DNA from: Gemmataceae bacterium
GTDB taxonomy: Bacteria > Planctomycetota > Planctomycetia > Gemmatales > Gemmataceae
Length of the DNA stretch: 12,826 nt
Reading direction: 5' to 3'
NCBI GenBank assembly: GCA_009691815.1
Contig: SIAL01000051.1
Coordinates: forward strand, 1 to 12,826
Part shown: positions 6,743 to 12,826 of the stretch, one piece after another
Layout: each line of letters begins with the position of its first letter
How positions within the stretch are numbered: the first letter of the stretch is position 1
Program-made: the position numbers and the translations under genes
Notes under the pieces: model-generated
Told to the model about the DNA's origin: nothing
Seen by the model: the letters and a program-made list of their open reading frames with translations, nothing else
Database searches by the model: none

Positions 6743-7710
6743 TAACCACCAGGAAGTACCTCGTAGGCACTAATGATTTTTTGAACAAGTGGATGCCGAA
6801 CGATGTCCGATTTTTCCAGTTGTACGATTCCGATATTGTCGATGTTTTGCAACCGCTTGACTGCGTCCGCCAAGCCACATGGGATACCTGCCGGGAGATC
6901 GACCTGGGTCAAATCCCCGGTGACAATGATCTTGCTTCCGTTACCCATTCGAGTAAGGAACATCTTCATTTGTTGGACCGTTGTGTTTTGACCTTCATCC
7001 AGAATGATAACCGCTTGGTTGAGGGTTCGGCCCCGCATATAGGCCAAGGGAGCAATTTCGATGATGTCGTTTTCGGAATATTTTTTTACCTGTTCGGCTT
7101 CCATCATGTCGTTTAACGCGTCAAAAAGAGGTCGGAGATAGGGATTTACCTTGGCGGCAATATCTCCGGGCAGGAAACCCAGTTTCTCACCCGCTTCCAC
7201 AGCCGGCCGGACCAACACAATTTTCTTCACCAAACCTTGGCGTAGTTGGCTTACCGCCATGCCCACGGCAAGCCAAGTTTTACCTGTACCCGCCGGGCCA
7301 ATACACAAAACGACATCGTTTTCGCGCATGGCTTGGACATAGCGTCCCTGCCCCTCGGTGCGTGCTCGAACCCATTTCGATGGGCCAACCCCGTCCGCTT
7401 TTTCGGTTTGAATCGGTGCTACACGCCCCTCCATTCCGCCAACCACGGTCTCAAGCGCGGCGCGAACATCCTCCACCTGAAGGGATCCCTGCTGCCTTAA
7501 AGTTTGGCGAATGATTCCGAAAACCCGTTCTCCTTGAACCAGTTGCTCATCCGTTCCCTTTAGCAGAATATGATCGCCCCGACCGGTAATCTGAAGCCCA
7601 AGGGTAATGCGAATCTCCCGCAGAAATAGATCCCGATTACCAAAAAGGAGAAATGCCTCCTCTCGACTATCGAGGTTGATCATGATTTCCCGTTGAGTCG
7701 TTTCCTTCAT
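6742..7710 (-). CDS. phoH: PhoH family ATPase
   Basis: A 322-residue PhoH/YbeZ-type P-loop ATPase. The N-terminal about 100 residues match the small KH-like region of long PhoH proteins (ending near LETVVGGMEG). The ATPase core has Walker A GPAGTGKT (138-145), VLVRPAVEAGEKLGFLPGD (165-183), the family phrase PLAYMRGRTL (221-230), Walker B VIILDEGQN (234-242) and VTGDLTQVDLP (263-273). Family members are linked to RNA processing and ribosome maturation together with YbeY, and to phosphate-starvation responses in E. coli; the exact role here is inferred. The ATG at 7710 is preferred because GAGG (7719-7722) is eight bases before it and the longer frame would run into cdsA. The gap to cdsA is 14 bases. 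No ybeY or 7TM-HD phosphodiesterase gene follows, unlike in many bacteria. Confidence 0.93.
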   Translation of the reverse strand: MKETTQREIMINLDSREEAFLLFGNRDLFLREIRITLGLQITGRGDHILLKGTDEQLVQGERVFGIIRQTLRQQGSLQVEDVRAALETVVGGMEGRVAPIQTEKADGVGPSKWVRARTEGQGRYVQAMRENDVVLCIGPAGTGKTWLAVGMAVSQLRQGLVKKIVLVRPAVEAGEKLGFLPGDIAAKVNPYLRPLFDALNDMMEAEQVKKYSENDIIEIAPLAYMRGRTLNQAVIILDEGQNTTVQQMKMFLTRMGNGSKIIVTGDLTQVDLPAGIPCGLADAVKRLQNIDNIGIVQLEKSDIVRHPLVQKIISAYEVLPGG

Positions 7711-7718
7711 CTGGCGTA

Positions 7719-7722
7719 CCTC
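7719..7722 (-). promoter_or_regulatory. ribosome binding site of phoH
   Basis: GAGG in the 14-base gap between the cdsA stop and the phoH ATG, spaced eight bases from the start. It decides the 7710 start over upstream in-frame codons. Confidence 0.6.
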
Positions 7723-7724
7723 AC

Positions 7725-8606
7725 TTACATAATAGCGTGGGCGGATTGAGTAACCAAAAACCACCCAAGGGCAACGGTCGCGCCCAAAAGGATGGAGTCG
7801 ATTACATCCAGTATACCGCCAAACCCGGGGATCATGGTGGAGGCGTCCTTGGTATGTAGGTCGCGCTTTAAGAGAGATTCGGCCAAGTCACCAAAAATAC
7901 CTCCAATGCTAACAAGGATGCCAAACCCCATAGCGTGCCACACCGTGGAAAAGAGGGGAATGGCCGATCCTAGCCACCAATAAAACAAAACGCAAAGTAG
8001 CATCCCCAAACCCACTCCGCCCATAAATCCTTCCAAGGTTTTCTTGGGACTTAAGACCGGGGTGATTCGAGTACGACCAACAAATCGTCCCGTAAAATAG
8101 GCCCCAATGTCACACACCTTGGGAACCAAACAGGCAAGTAACAGCGCCGCCAGACCTGAATGGGGATCCATGGGAAACAACTCGGGGATCTGCAAAACGA
8201 GAGAACAGGGAAGACCGATATACAGGATCGACATTTGCAAAAAAGCCAGCCTTGGCAGGGCATTGGTCCGTTCCCGATAGAAAGCGATTTCTCCCAGAAA
8301 CCCGCTCCAAAGGGCAAGGCCCAAGGAACACGAAAGCAAGATCCAACTCCAACCTTGAGAATGCACTGGGGCAAAATAGATCCCCAACGGGGCAAGGATT
8401 ACGATTCCCATACACCAAAGGATCATCCAAGGGTGCGACCGCTGTTCGACGGGTAATAGCGAACGAATTTCAAAGACACCCAATAAGCAAGCACCAAAAA
8501 ACAGCACATGAAGGATGGGAAAGGGATGACCTATTTTGGCATCCAACGCCACCAAACCGGCAAACACGGTCAGCATCATTAGGCCGAAAACAATGCGTGT
8601 TTTCAT
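7725..8606 (-). CDS. cdsA: phosphatidate cytidylyltransferase
   Basis: A 293-residue polytopic enzyme with roughly eight membrane segments that makes CDP-diacylglycerol from phosphatidate and CTP, the branch point of phospholipid synthesis. Diagnostic sequence includes KVCDIGAYFTGRFVGR (163-178), LSPKKTLEGFMGG (185-197), and the C-terminal signature GDLAESLLKRDLHTKD (239-254) with PGFGGILDVIDS (260-271). The acidic metal ligands (Asp240, Asp249, Asp254, Asp267, Asp270) are all present. Compared with the classical pattern PGHGG...DRxD, the His is Phe262 and the Arg is Val268; similar relaxed signatures are known to me from Planctomycetes and Chlamydiae. The ATG at 8606 overlaps the uppS stop by four bases (ATGA), and its own Shine-Dalgarno is weak (GGAAA), so translation is probably coupled to uppS. 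Confidence 0.94.
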   Translation of the reverse strand: MKTRIVFGLMMLTVFAGLVALDAKIGHPFPILHVLFFGACLLGVFEIRSLLPVEQRSHPWMILWCMGIVILAPLGIYFAPVHSQGWSWILLSCSLGLALWSGFLGEIAFYRERTNALPRLAFLQMSILYIGLPCSLVLQIPELFPMDPHSGLAALLLACLVPKVCDIGAYFTGRFVGRTRITPVLSPKKTLEGFMGGVGLGMLLCVLFYWWLGSAIPLFSTVWHAMGFGILVSIGGIFGDLAESLLKRDLHTKDASTMIPGFGGILDVIDSILLGATVALGWFLVTQSAHAIM

Positions 8607-9424
8607 TCAGTGTTTCCAGACTGTGGTGAAAGGACAATTGGATTGGCTATTGATGATGGGGCAGGAATGCCTCCAAATCGTCTTACCCTAGACGCAAAAT
8701 CCCGAAAAGCCTGATGCAAGGTGGCCCGGTCGAAATCAGGCCAGCAATTTTGGGTCACCCATATTTCCGCATACGAGATCTGCCAAAGTAGGTAATTGCT
8801 CACCCGCATCTCTCCCGCCGTGCGAATCAACAGATCCGGATCGGGCATGCCCGTTGTATAAAGAGCATCACTTATAGAAGATTCGGTAATCTGTTCGGGA
8901 GATATTTTTCCGGATTGCACCTGTTTTGCAAGGGTCCTGAACGCATCCATCAATTCGGTTCGGGCACCATAATTCACCGCCAGACACAACATCATGCCCG
9001 TGTTGTTTCGGGTAAGCTCAATCGTCTTGTCCAACTCGTTCAAGACCACTTCAGGCAAGCCCGATCGGCGACCAATCATCGAAAACCGCAGGCTTTGGGC
9101 CATGATTCGTGGCCGCTCGGCAACGAGATAATGACGAAAAAGCGTCATGAGGAAATCGAGTTCCTCTTGCGGTCGTTTCCAATTTTCGCTGCTCAGGCAA
9201 TACAAGGTAAGTTGATGAATCCCCAACCGGGCACATTCCTCCACCGTCTCACGGACAGCATCCGTGCCTTTGGCATGGCCTTCCACCCTTGCCAACCCCT
9301 GTCGTTGCGCCCAGCGGCCATTGCCATCCATAATTATCGCAACATGATTAGGCAAACGCTCCGCATCCAAGCCCAAGGCTTGCAAATAGTCTGTCGACAA
9401 AGGTTGCCTCAATGCCCCAATCAT
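8603..9424 (-). CDS. uppS: isoprenyl (undecaprenyl) diphosphate synthase
   Basis: A 273-residue cis-prenyltransferase that condenses isopentenyl diphosphate onto farnesyl diphosphate to form the long polyprenyl carrier for peptidoglycan and glycan synthesis. Motifs are textbook: HVAIIMDGNGRWAQRQG (27-43, catalytic Asp33), GHAKG, LYCLSSENWKRP, NYGAR, and the C-terminal DLLIRTAGEMRVSNYLLWQ with WPDF. The usual RTSGE is RTAGE here. I start it at the ATG at 9424, ten bases after the purA stop; the frame upstream of that lies in purA. A perfect 14-bp tandem repeat covers the start region. The end overlaps cdsA by four bases. uppS-cdsA adjacency is widespread in bacteria, but dxr and rseP, which usually follow, are absent. 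Confidence 0.94.
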   Translation of the reverse strand: MIGALRQPLSTDYLQALGLDAERLPNHVAIIMDGNGRWAQRQGLARVEGHAKGTDAVRETVEECARLGIHQLTLYCLSSENWKRPQEELDFLMTLFRHYLVAERPRIMAQSLRFSMIGRRSGLPEVVLNELDKTIELTRNNTGMMLCLAVNYGARTELMDAFRTLAKQVQSGKISPEQITESSISDALYTTGMPDPDLLIRTAGEMRVSNYLLWQISYAEIWVTQNCWPDFDRATLHQAFRDFASRVRRFGGIPAPSSIANPIVLSPQSGNTE

Positions 9425-9438
9425 AATGCCCCAATCAT
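9411..9438 (-). repeat. perfect 14-bp tandem duplication at the purA/uppS junction
   Basis: Two adjacent identical copies of ATGATTGGGGCATT (minus strand), at 9438-9425 and 9424-9411, flanked on both sides by GAGGC. The first copy's ATG overlaps the purA TGA as ATGA and opens a five-codon reading frame (Met-Ile-Gly-Ala-Leu) whose own TGA overlaps the uppS ATG, again as ATGA. The uppS ATG is at the start of the second copy. Confidence 0.9.
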
Positions 9439-10745
9439 GCCTCGGCCCCACAATCCAACCAAATGGTTTGGACCCGATCCGGGCCAACGGAAACAACACC
9501 TACCGGACGACCGACAAGCTGTTCCACTCGCCGAATATAGGCATGGGCCGCGGCCGGTAAATCCGAGGGCTTTCGCGCCGTGGTGATGTCTTCGGACCAC
9601 CCGGCAAGGGTTTCGTAAACAGGTTTGCAGCGGGCTAAAATGGCCGCATCCGAGGGAAATCCCGTCACCGGCTTGCCGTCGATTTCATAGGAAGTGGCGA
9701 TTTTAAGCTCATCCAATCCACTAAGCACATCCACCAACATAAGGCACAAGACATTCGCGTCGTTTAGGTTCGCCGTATGTTTAAGGGCGACCGCATCGAG
9801 CCAACCCACTCGCCGGGGGCGACCCGTAACGGTGCCATATTCCCGGCCGATCCTTCGAATCCTTTCACCCAGCCCCTCCGGGCCATCGAGAAGCTCCGTG
9901 GGCATAGGGCCGCCGCCTACTCGTGTCGTATAGGCTTTGACAATGCCATAGGTTCGGGTGAGCCTGCTTGCGGGAAATCCCGACCCGCTCCAAATGCCCG
10001 CCGCGGAACTGTTCGAACTGGTCACATAAGGGTAGGAGCCATGGTCAATATCCAACAAGCTCCCCTGTGCCGCCTCGAAAAGGACTGAGGTATTTTTGCC
10101 GACACAATCCGCCATGATGATTTGGGTGTCACGGATGTTTTCCCGCAGGATGTCACCAAAGGCTGCGAATTCGTTGGCCAGTTCGACGGGGTCGAATTGT
10201 TTGGCGTTTGGGTCGAGGGCACGGAAAATACGATTTTTCCGATCCACAATGGGGATTAGCTTAGCCAGCAGGCCCGCCTTATCCAACAGGTCCCCCATCC
10301 GAACGGCCCACCTACGGCCCGCCTTGTCCTCATAGCAGGGACCAATACCGCGCCCGGTGGTCCCGATCGCCTCGGAGGACCCCCTGTCGGTTTCGCTTAG
10401 CCGCTCCTGTTCAAAGTGATACGGGAAGATGACATGGGCGCAGGAACTGATCAATAACCGGTCCTTGCCATTCACCCCACCCTGAGTCAATTGGGCCAAC
10501 TCTTCAAGGATTCGGGGCGGATAGATCACCACCCCATTACCCACCACCGCCGTTGCAGTCGGACAGAGGATTCCGGTGGGAAGGATGGAAAGTTTGAAGG
10601 TTTTTCCTTCAAACTTTACCGTGTGACCGGCGTTGGCTCCCCCATTGAACCGAACGACATATTGGTGTTTTGGTGAAAGAACATCGACAATCTTTCCCTT
10701 GGCCTCATCACCCCATTGCAAACCCACAACACAGGAAAACGCCAT
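9435..10745 (-). CDS. purA: adenylosuccinate synthetase
   Basis: A 436-residue enzyme that joins aspartate to IMP using GTP, the first committed step from IMP to AMP. The N-terminus MAFSCVVGLQWGDEAKGK contains the GTP-binding loop, with Asp13 as the expected catalytic residue and His41 in NAGHT. Further family hallmarks are RFNGGANAGHT (32-42), TTGRGIGPCYEDKAGRR, YPYVTSSNSSAAG, KAYTTRVGGGPMPTEL, TGRPRRVGWLDAVALKHT and the C-terminal SVGPDRVQTIW. The loop Gly of GDEGKGK is Ala15 here, which I associate with planctomycete PurA. The ATG at 10745 has GGAAGGG upstream with a nine-base gap; an in-frame TTG at 10763 is less likely. It heads the purA-uppS-cdsA-phoH unit, downstream of a 162-base spacer. 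Confidence 0.95.
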   Translation of the reverse strand: MAFSCVVGLQWGDEAKGKIVDVLSPKHQYVVRFNGGANAGHTVKFEGKTFKLSILPTGILCPTATAVVGNGVVIYPPRILEELAQLTQGGVNGKDRLLISSCAHVIFPYHFEQERLSETDRGSSEAIGTTGRGIGPCYEDKAGRRWAVRMGDLLDKAGLLAKLIPIVDRKNRIFRALDPNAKQFDPVELANEFAAFGDILRENIRDTQIIMADCVGKNTSVLFEAAQGSLLDIDHGSYPYVTSSNSSAAGIWSGSGFPASRLTRTYGIVKAYTTRVGGGPMPTELLDGPEGLGERIRRIGREYGTVTGRPRRVGWLDAVALKHTANLNDANVLCLMLVDVLSGLDELKIATSYEIDGKPVTGFPSDAAILARCKPVYETLAGWSEDITTARKPSDLPAAAHAYIRRVEQLVGRPVGVVSVGPDRVQTIWLDCGAEA

Positions 10746-10846
10746 GAATCGCTGCCCTTCCAAAGGCCGGTGCCGTCAGCCGGTCCCATTAGACCAAGGT
10801 CAGCTACCGAACCCATTGCCCCACAAAAATCTAGAATCAATCAACC

Positions 10847-10852
10847 ATTATA
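10847..10852 (-). promoter_or_regulatory. candidate -10 box for the purA operon
   Basis: A perfect TATAAT on the minus strand in the 10746-10907 spacer, about 100 bases before the purA ATG. The best -35-like sequence, TTGCCA, is 21 bases upstream, longer than the usual 16-18, so the match is incomplete. The rest of the spacer shows no gene or clear riboswitch fold. Confidence 0.35.
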
Positions 10853-10902
10853 TTTAGGCATTCAGGCAGGTATTGGCAATTCCACAGTTTTGCACTTTGG
10901 GA

Positions 10903-10915
10903 TGGCCTTAGGCCA
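10903..10915 (-). repeat. small palindrome enclosing the marC stop codon
   Basis: TGGCC-TAA-GGCCA is a perfect five-pair hairpin whose three-base loop is the marC stop codon. No T run follows on the minus strand, so it is not a convincing intrinsic terminator. Confidence 0.3.
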
Positions 10916-11528
10916 CCGGGATCCAGCCAAATACGGTTTTGATCCCCGTTAACACGGTTTGAATGGCCATGGCCGCAAGGATCAATCCCATCACCCGGCT
11001 GATAATGCTTGCACCGGTGGAGCCAATCAATGACTGAATCACCCCGGCGTATCGAAGCATTAGCCATGTCGCAAACAGGATTAACCCAATGATCCCCGCT
11101 ATCGCAAAGTTCATTAACAGCGAACTGCCATACTGTTCGGCCATCAGGACCACTGTCATCATTGATCCCGGGCCGGAAATTGCGGGAATGGCCAGCGGAT
11201 AAACCGCCATGTCGTGCCCCTCTTCGGGGCTGCCCTCTTTATGCCGGTTTTGTGTATCGAAAACCATCTGCAGGGCAAAAATAAACATCACAATCCCCCC
11301 CGCAATGCGAAAAGAGGGTATTTCGATCCCCAATCCCGACAGGAGAGCCCCCCCCGCGAAAAGGAACCCCACCAACACTCCAAAGGAAACAATAATGGCC
11401 CGGCGGGCAATGCGTCTCCTCAGAATCTCTGTGGAGTCTCGTGTAATGGAAAGATAAAGGGGCAAAGTCCCCATAGGGTCAATGACCACAAAAAGCGTTA
11501 CAGCAACCTTTACCAGTTCTTCCCACAT
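10908..11528 (-). CDS. MarC family integral membrane protein
   Basis: A 206-residue protein with about six membrane helices. The N-terminal half has the MarC/YchE hallmark VVIDPMGTLPLYLSI (14-28), a pattern repeated in the second half as YPLAIPAISGPGSMMTVVL. A short charged loop (NRHKEGSPEEGHD) joins the halves. MarC proteins are inner-membrane proteins of unknown transport substrate; the old link to multiple antibiotic resistance was not upheld. The ATG at 11528 lacks a clear Shine-Dalgarno, with only GGGG about 11 bases upstream. It follows the esterase gene by 39 bases on the same strand, so it may be co-transcribed with it, and lies upstream of purA. Confidence 0.9.
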   Translation of the reverse strand: MWEELVKVAVTLFVVIDPMGTLPLYLSITRDSTEILRRRIARRAIIVSFGVLVGFLFAGGALLSGLGIEIPSFRIAGGIVMFIFALQMVFDTQNRHKEGSPEEGHDMAVYPLAIPAISGPGSMMTVVLMAEQYGSSLLMNFAIAGIIGLILFATWLMLRYAGVIQSLIGSTGASIISRVMGLILAAMAIQTVLTGIKTVFGWIPVA

Positions 11529-11567
11529 GAGGGTATTATCCCCGGAAGTTGGACTCAGGCGAGCTAA

Positions 11568-12671
11568 TTACTTGGAACTCTCCAAATTGTTTCCCAATTC
11601 CGCCTGTCCCTTTTGGGATCCAAGGACTTGGCCCAGCCACCGAATTGACGCCGGGGCCATCCGCGCCGCTGTGCGAACACTATGCCGTCCTCTGGGCGAA
11701 TAGTCCAAAGTGATGGAAACCCCCGTTCCCTCGGCGGCATCGAGAAAGGTGGCCACCTGGCTATCAATGTTGAACTGGTCCTTGCCCGCCGAGGCGATGT
11801 AAAAACTCAATGGATATTTGGAGTTGTCATGTTTGGAAACCAGCTCGGTTGGGTTTTCCGCCCCAAGTTTGGCGCCAAGGTCAGGGTCCCGACGGTCGTA
11901 AAGCGGATCGAGCATTTGCTTTAGGCGAATGGTGACCAACCCGCCAAAGAACTTGCCCATCGGCTCGAGCCCTCGGGAAAAATCTTCTCTGAATTGCCAA
12001 TAGCCGGGGACATATTTCCCCAAATAGCTGCCCCGGGTGTTTTCATAGCGAATGTTCAAGGCCGGGAAAATCCCAAGGCAAGTGGCAAACTGGTGGGGAT
12101 ATTTCAAAGCGATTCGCGCCGCCGATCCACCACCCATCGACACGCCCCCAATGATGCGGTTTTCCCGGCCAGGGGCAATCGAATAGTTCTTTTCAATGAA
12201 CGGAACAAGATCATCCAACAGCATATCTTCGTAGCGACCTGCCTTGGTATTGGCGAAAAAGCTGCCGGGGCTCTGGAATAGTGGTTGATTCTGTAATTTG
12301 CCATCCGGGGCGACAATCACCATGGGGGGTAGCGTCCCATGGGTAATGGCGCAATCTATCGGGCGAATGATGTGGTCGATCAGGCAATTTTCATCCTGAG
12401 TGAAGCCATGGAGCCAATAAAAAACCGGATAGCTGTTTTCCGGGTTGTAACCGGGGGGCAAGTAGACATAGGCATCTATCGGTTTGCCCAAGGCCTCGGA
12501 CCAAAGGCGATTGTCCCGAATGGTATTGTTGGTATAGTCCAACACCTCTCCCGCCATACCGCGGTTGATCAGTTTGAGTTTGAAAGGTTTTTTGGTCAAA
12601 AAGGGAGGAAGTGCGGCAACGCTGGCCAAAGAGGCTAGGCCAACCAATAACATAAAAAGGTTCTTATGCAC
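11568..12671 (-). CDS. secreted alpha/beta-hydrolase, esterase D/feruloyl-esterase-like
   Basis: A 367-residue protein beginning with a signal peptide (MHKNLFMLLVGLASLASVAA, probable cleavage just after about residue 20). It matches the putative esterase family that includes esterase D, antigen 85 and feruloyl esterase domains: DAYVYLPPGYNPENSYPVFYWLHGF contains the oxyanion strand (WLHGF 87-91), GGVSMGG (175-181) carries the nucleophile Ser178, AGKDQFN gives Asp298, and RGRHSVR gives His330, completing a plausible catalytic triad. The substrate cannot be told from the sequence; acylated polysaccharides or S-formylglutathione-like esters are possibilities, and export favours the former. The start is GTG at 12671 with TAGGGG about eight bases upstream; ATG at residue 7 would shorten the signal peptide. 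The 155 bases upstream to the window end show no recognisable gene or strong promoter. Confidence 0.85.
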   Translation of the reverse strand: MHKNLFMLLVGLASLASVAALPPFLTKKPFKLKLINRGMAGEVLDYTNNTIRDNRLWSEALGKPIDAYVYLPPGYNPENSYPVFYWLHGFTQDENCLIDHIIRPIDCAITHGTLPPMVIVAPDGKLQNQPLFQSPGSFFANTKAGRYEDMLLDDLVPFIEKNYSIAPGRENRIIGGVSMGGGSAARIALKYPHQFATCLGIFPALNIRYENTRGSYLGKYVPGYWQFREDFSRGLEPMGKFFGGLVTIRLKQMLDPLYDRRDPDLGAKLGAENPTELVSKHDNSKYPLSFYIASAGKDQFNIDSQVATFLDAAEGTGVSITLDYSPRGRHSVRTAARMAPASIRWLGQVLGSQKGQAELGNNLESSK

Positions 12672-12826
12672 AAAACAGACCCCTAAATCCGCTCAAAATC
12701 AACCCAAAATTCGATTGAGACCTATCTTCCCTTCCCCGAACTCCTTTTGAAAAAGAAATCCCACGGGAAACAAAACAAACCTGAGGGCTTTGGGTTGGAT
12801 GTGCCGAAAACTCCGGTTAGGATTAC

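Noticed and set aside
8915..9586. Long plus-strand frame (about 220 codons) opposite uppS and the end of purA
   Set aside because: It is antisense to two unmistakable enzymes and its translation is Gln/His/Arg/Pro-rich without family features: a shadow frame.
10903..10915. Intrinsic terminator at the marC stop
   Set aside because: The palindrome is only five pairs and has no following T run.
1..12826. CRISPR array, tRNA or rRNA genes, insertion sequence ends, prophage genes
   Set aside because: No spaced direct repeats, tRNA-like cloverleaf, transposase or phage structural gene was seen in either strand; spacers are short.

Overview
The window looks like chromosomal DNA of a planctomycete-like bacterium. 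This is inferred from gene content and wording: an McsA/McsB protein-arginine kinase module outside the Firmicutes-type ctsR/clpC setting, a PurA with GDEAKGK in place of GDEGKGK, a CdsA lacking the usual His and Arg of its signature, a secreted PQQ-type beta-propeller protein opening with a WPxFxGPxGD-like motif, and a DUF3179-like protein. The phylum is likely but not proven; no rRNA, tRNA or mobile element is present to anchor it. Genes are dense, and no gene-free stretch exceeds about 260 bases.

Layout. Bases 1-362 (minus) hold the N-terminal part of an Rpn/PD-(D/E)XK nuclease-like gene cut by the window edge. Bases 620-2664 (minus) are a tight three-gene unit: two tandem McsA-type zinc-finger/UVR adaptors followed by the McsB arginine kinase. 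A 152-base divergent spacer separates this from a plus-strand pair (2817-6073): a large polytopic membrane protein and, two bases after its stop, a secreted beta-propeller protein. These converge on a long minus-strand unit read from right to left: purA, uppS, cdsA, phoH and a DUF3179-like membrane-anchored protein (10745 down to 6110), with junctions of -4 to +14 bases. Upstream of purA lies a 162-base spacer with a perfect TATAAT box. Before it come marC and a secreted esterase (12671 down to 10908), also minus strand.

How the genes work together. The Mcs module marks arginines on misfolded or regulatory proteins for Clp-type proteolysis. uppS makes the polyprenyl carrier for wall and glycan synthesis, and cdsA makes CDP-diacylglycerol for phospholipids, so both are envelope genes, here tied to adenine nucleotide synthesis (purA) and a PhoH ATPase. 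The remaining genes (membrane protein, beta-propeller, DUF3179-like, MarC, esterase) are envelope or exported proteins without an assigned role.

Most genes belong to known families. The points most worth a second look are the tandem mcsA paralogs, an Asp-to-Asn change in the probable phospho-arginine receptor motif of McsB, and a perfect 14-bp tandem duplication at the purA/uppS junction that creates a chain of two ATGA stop/start overlaps around a five-codon mini-ORF. I found no CRISPR array, transposon, phage or clearly new defence system.
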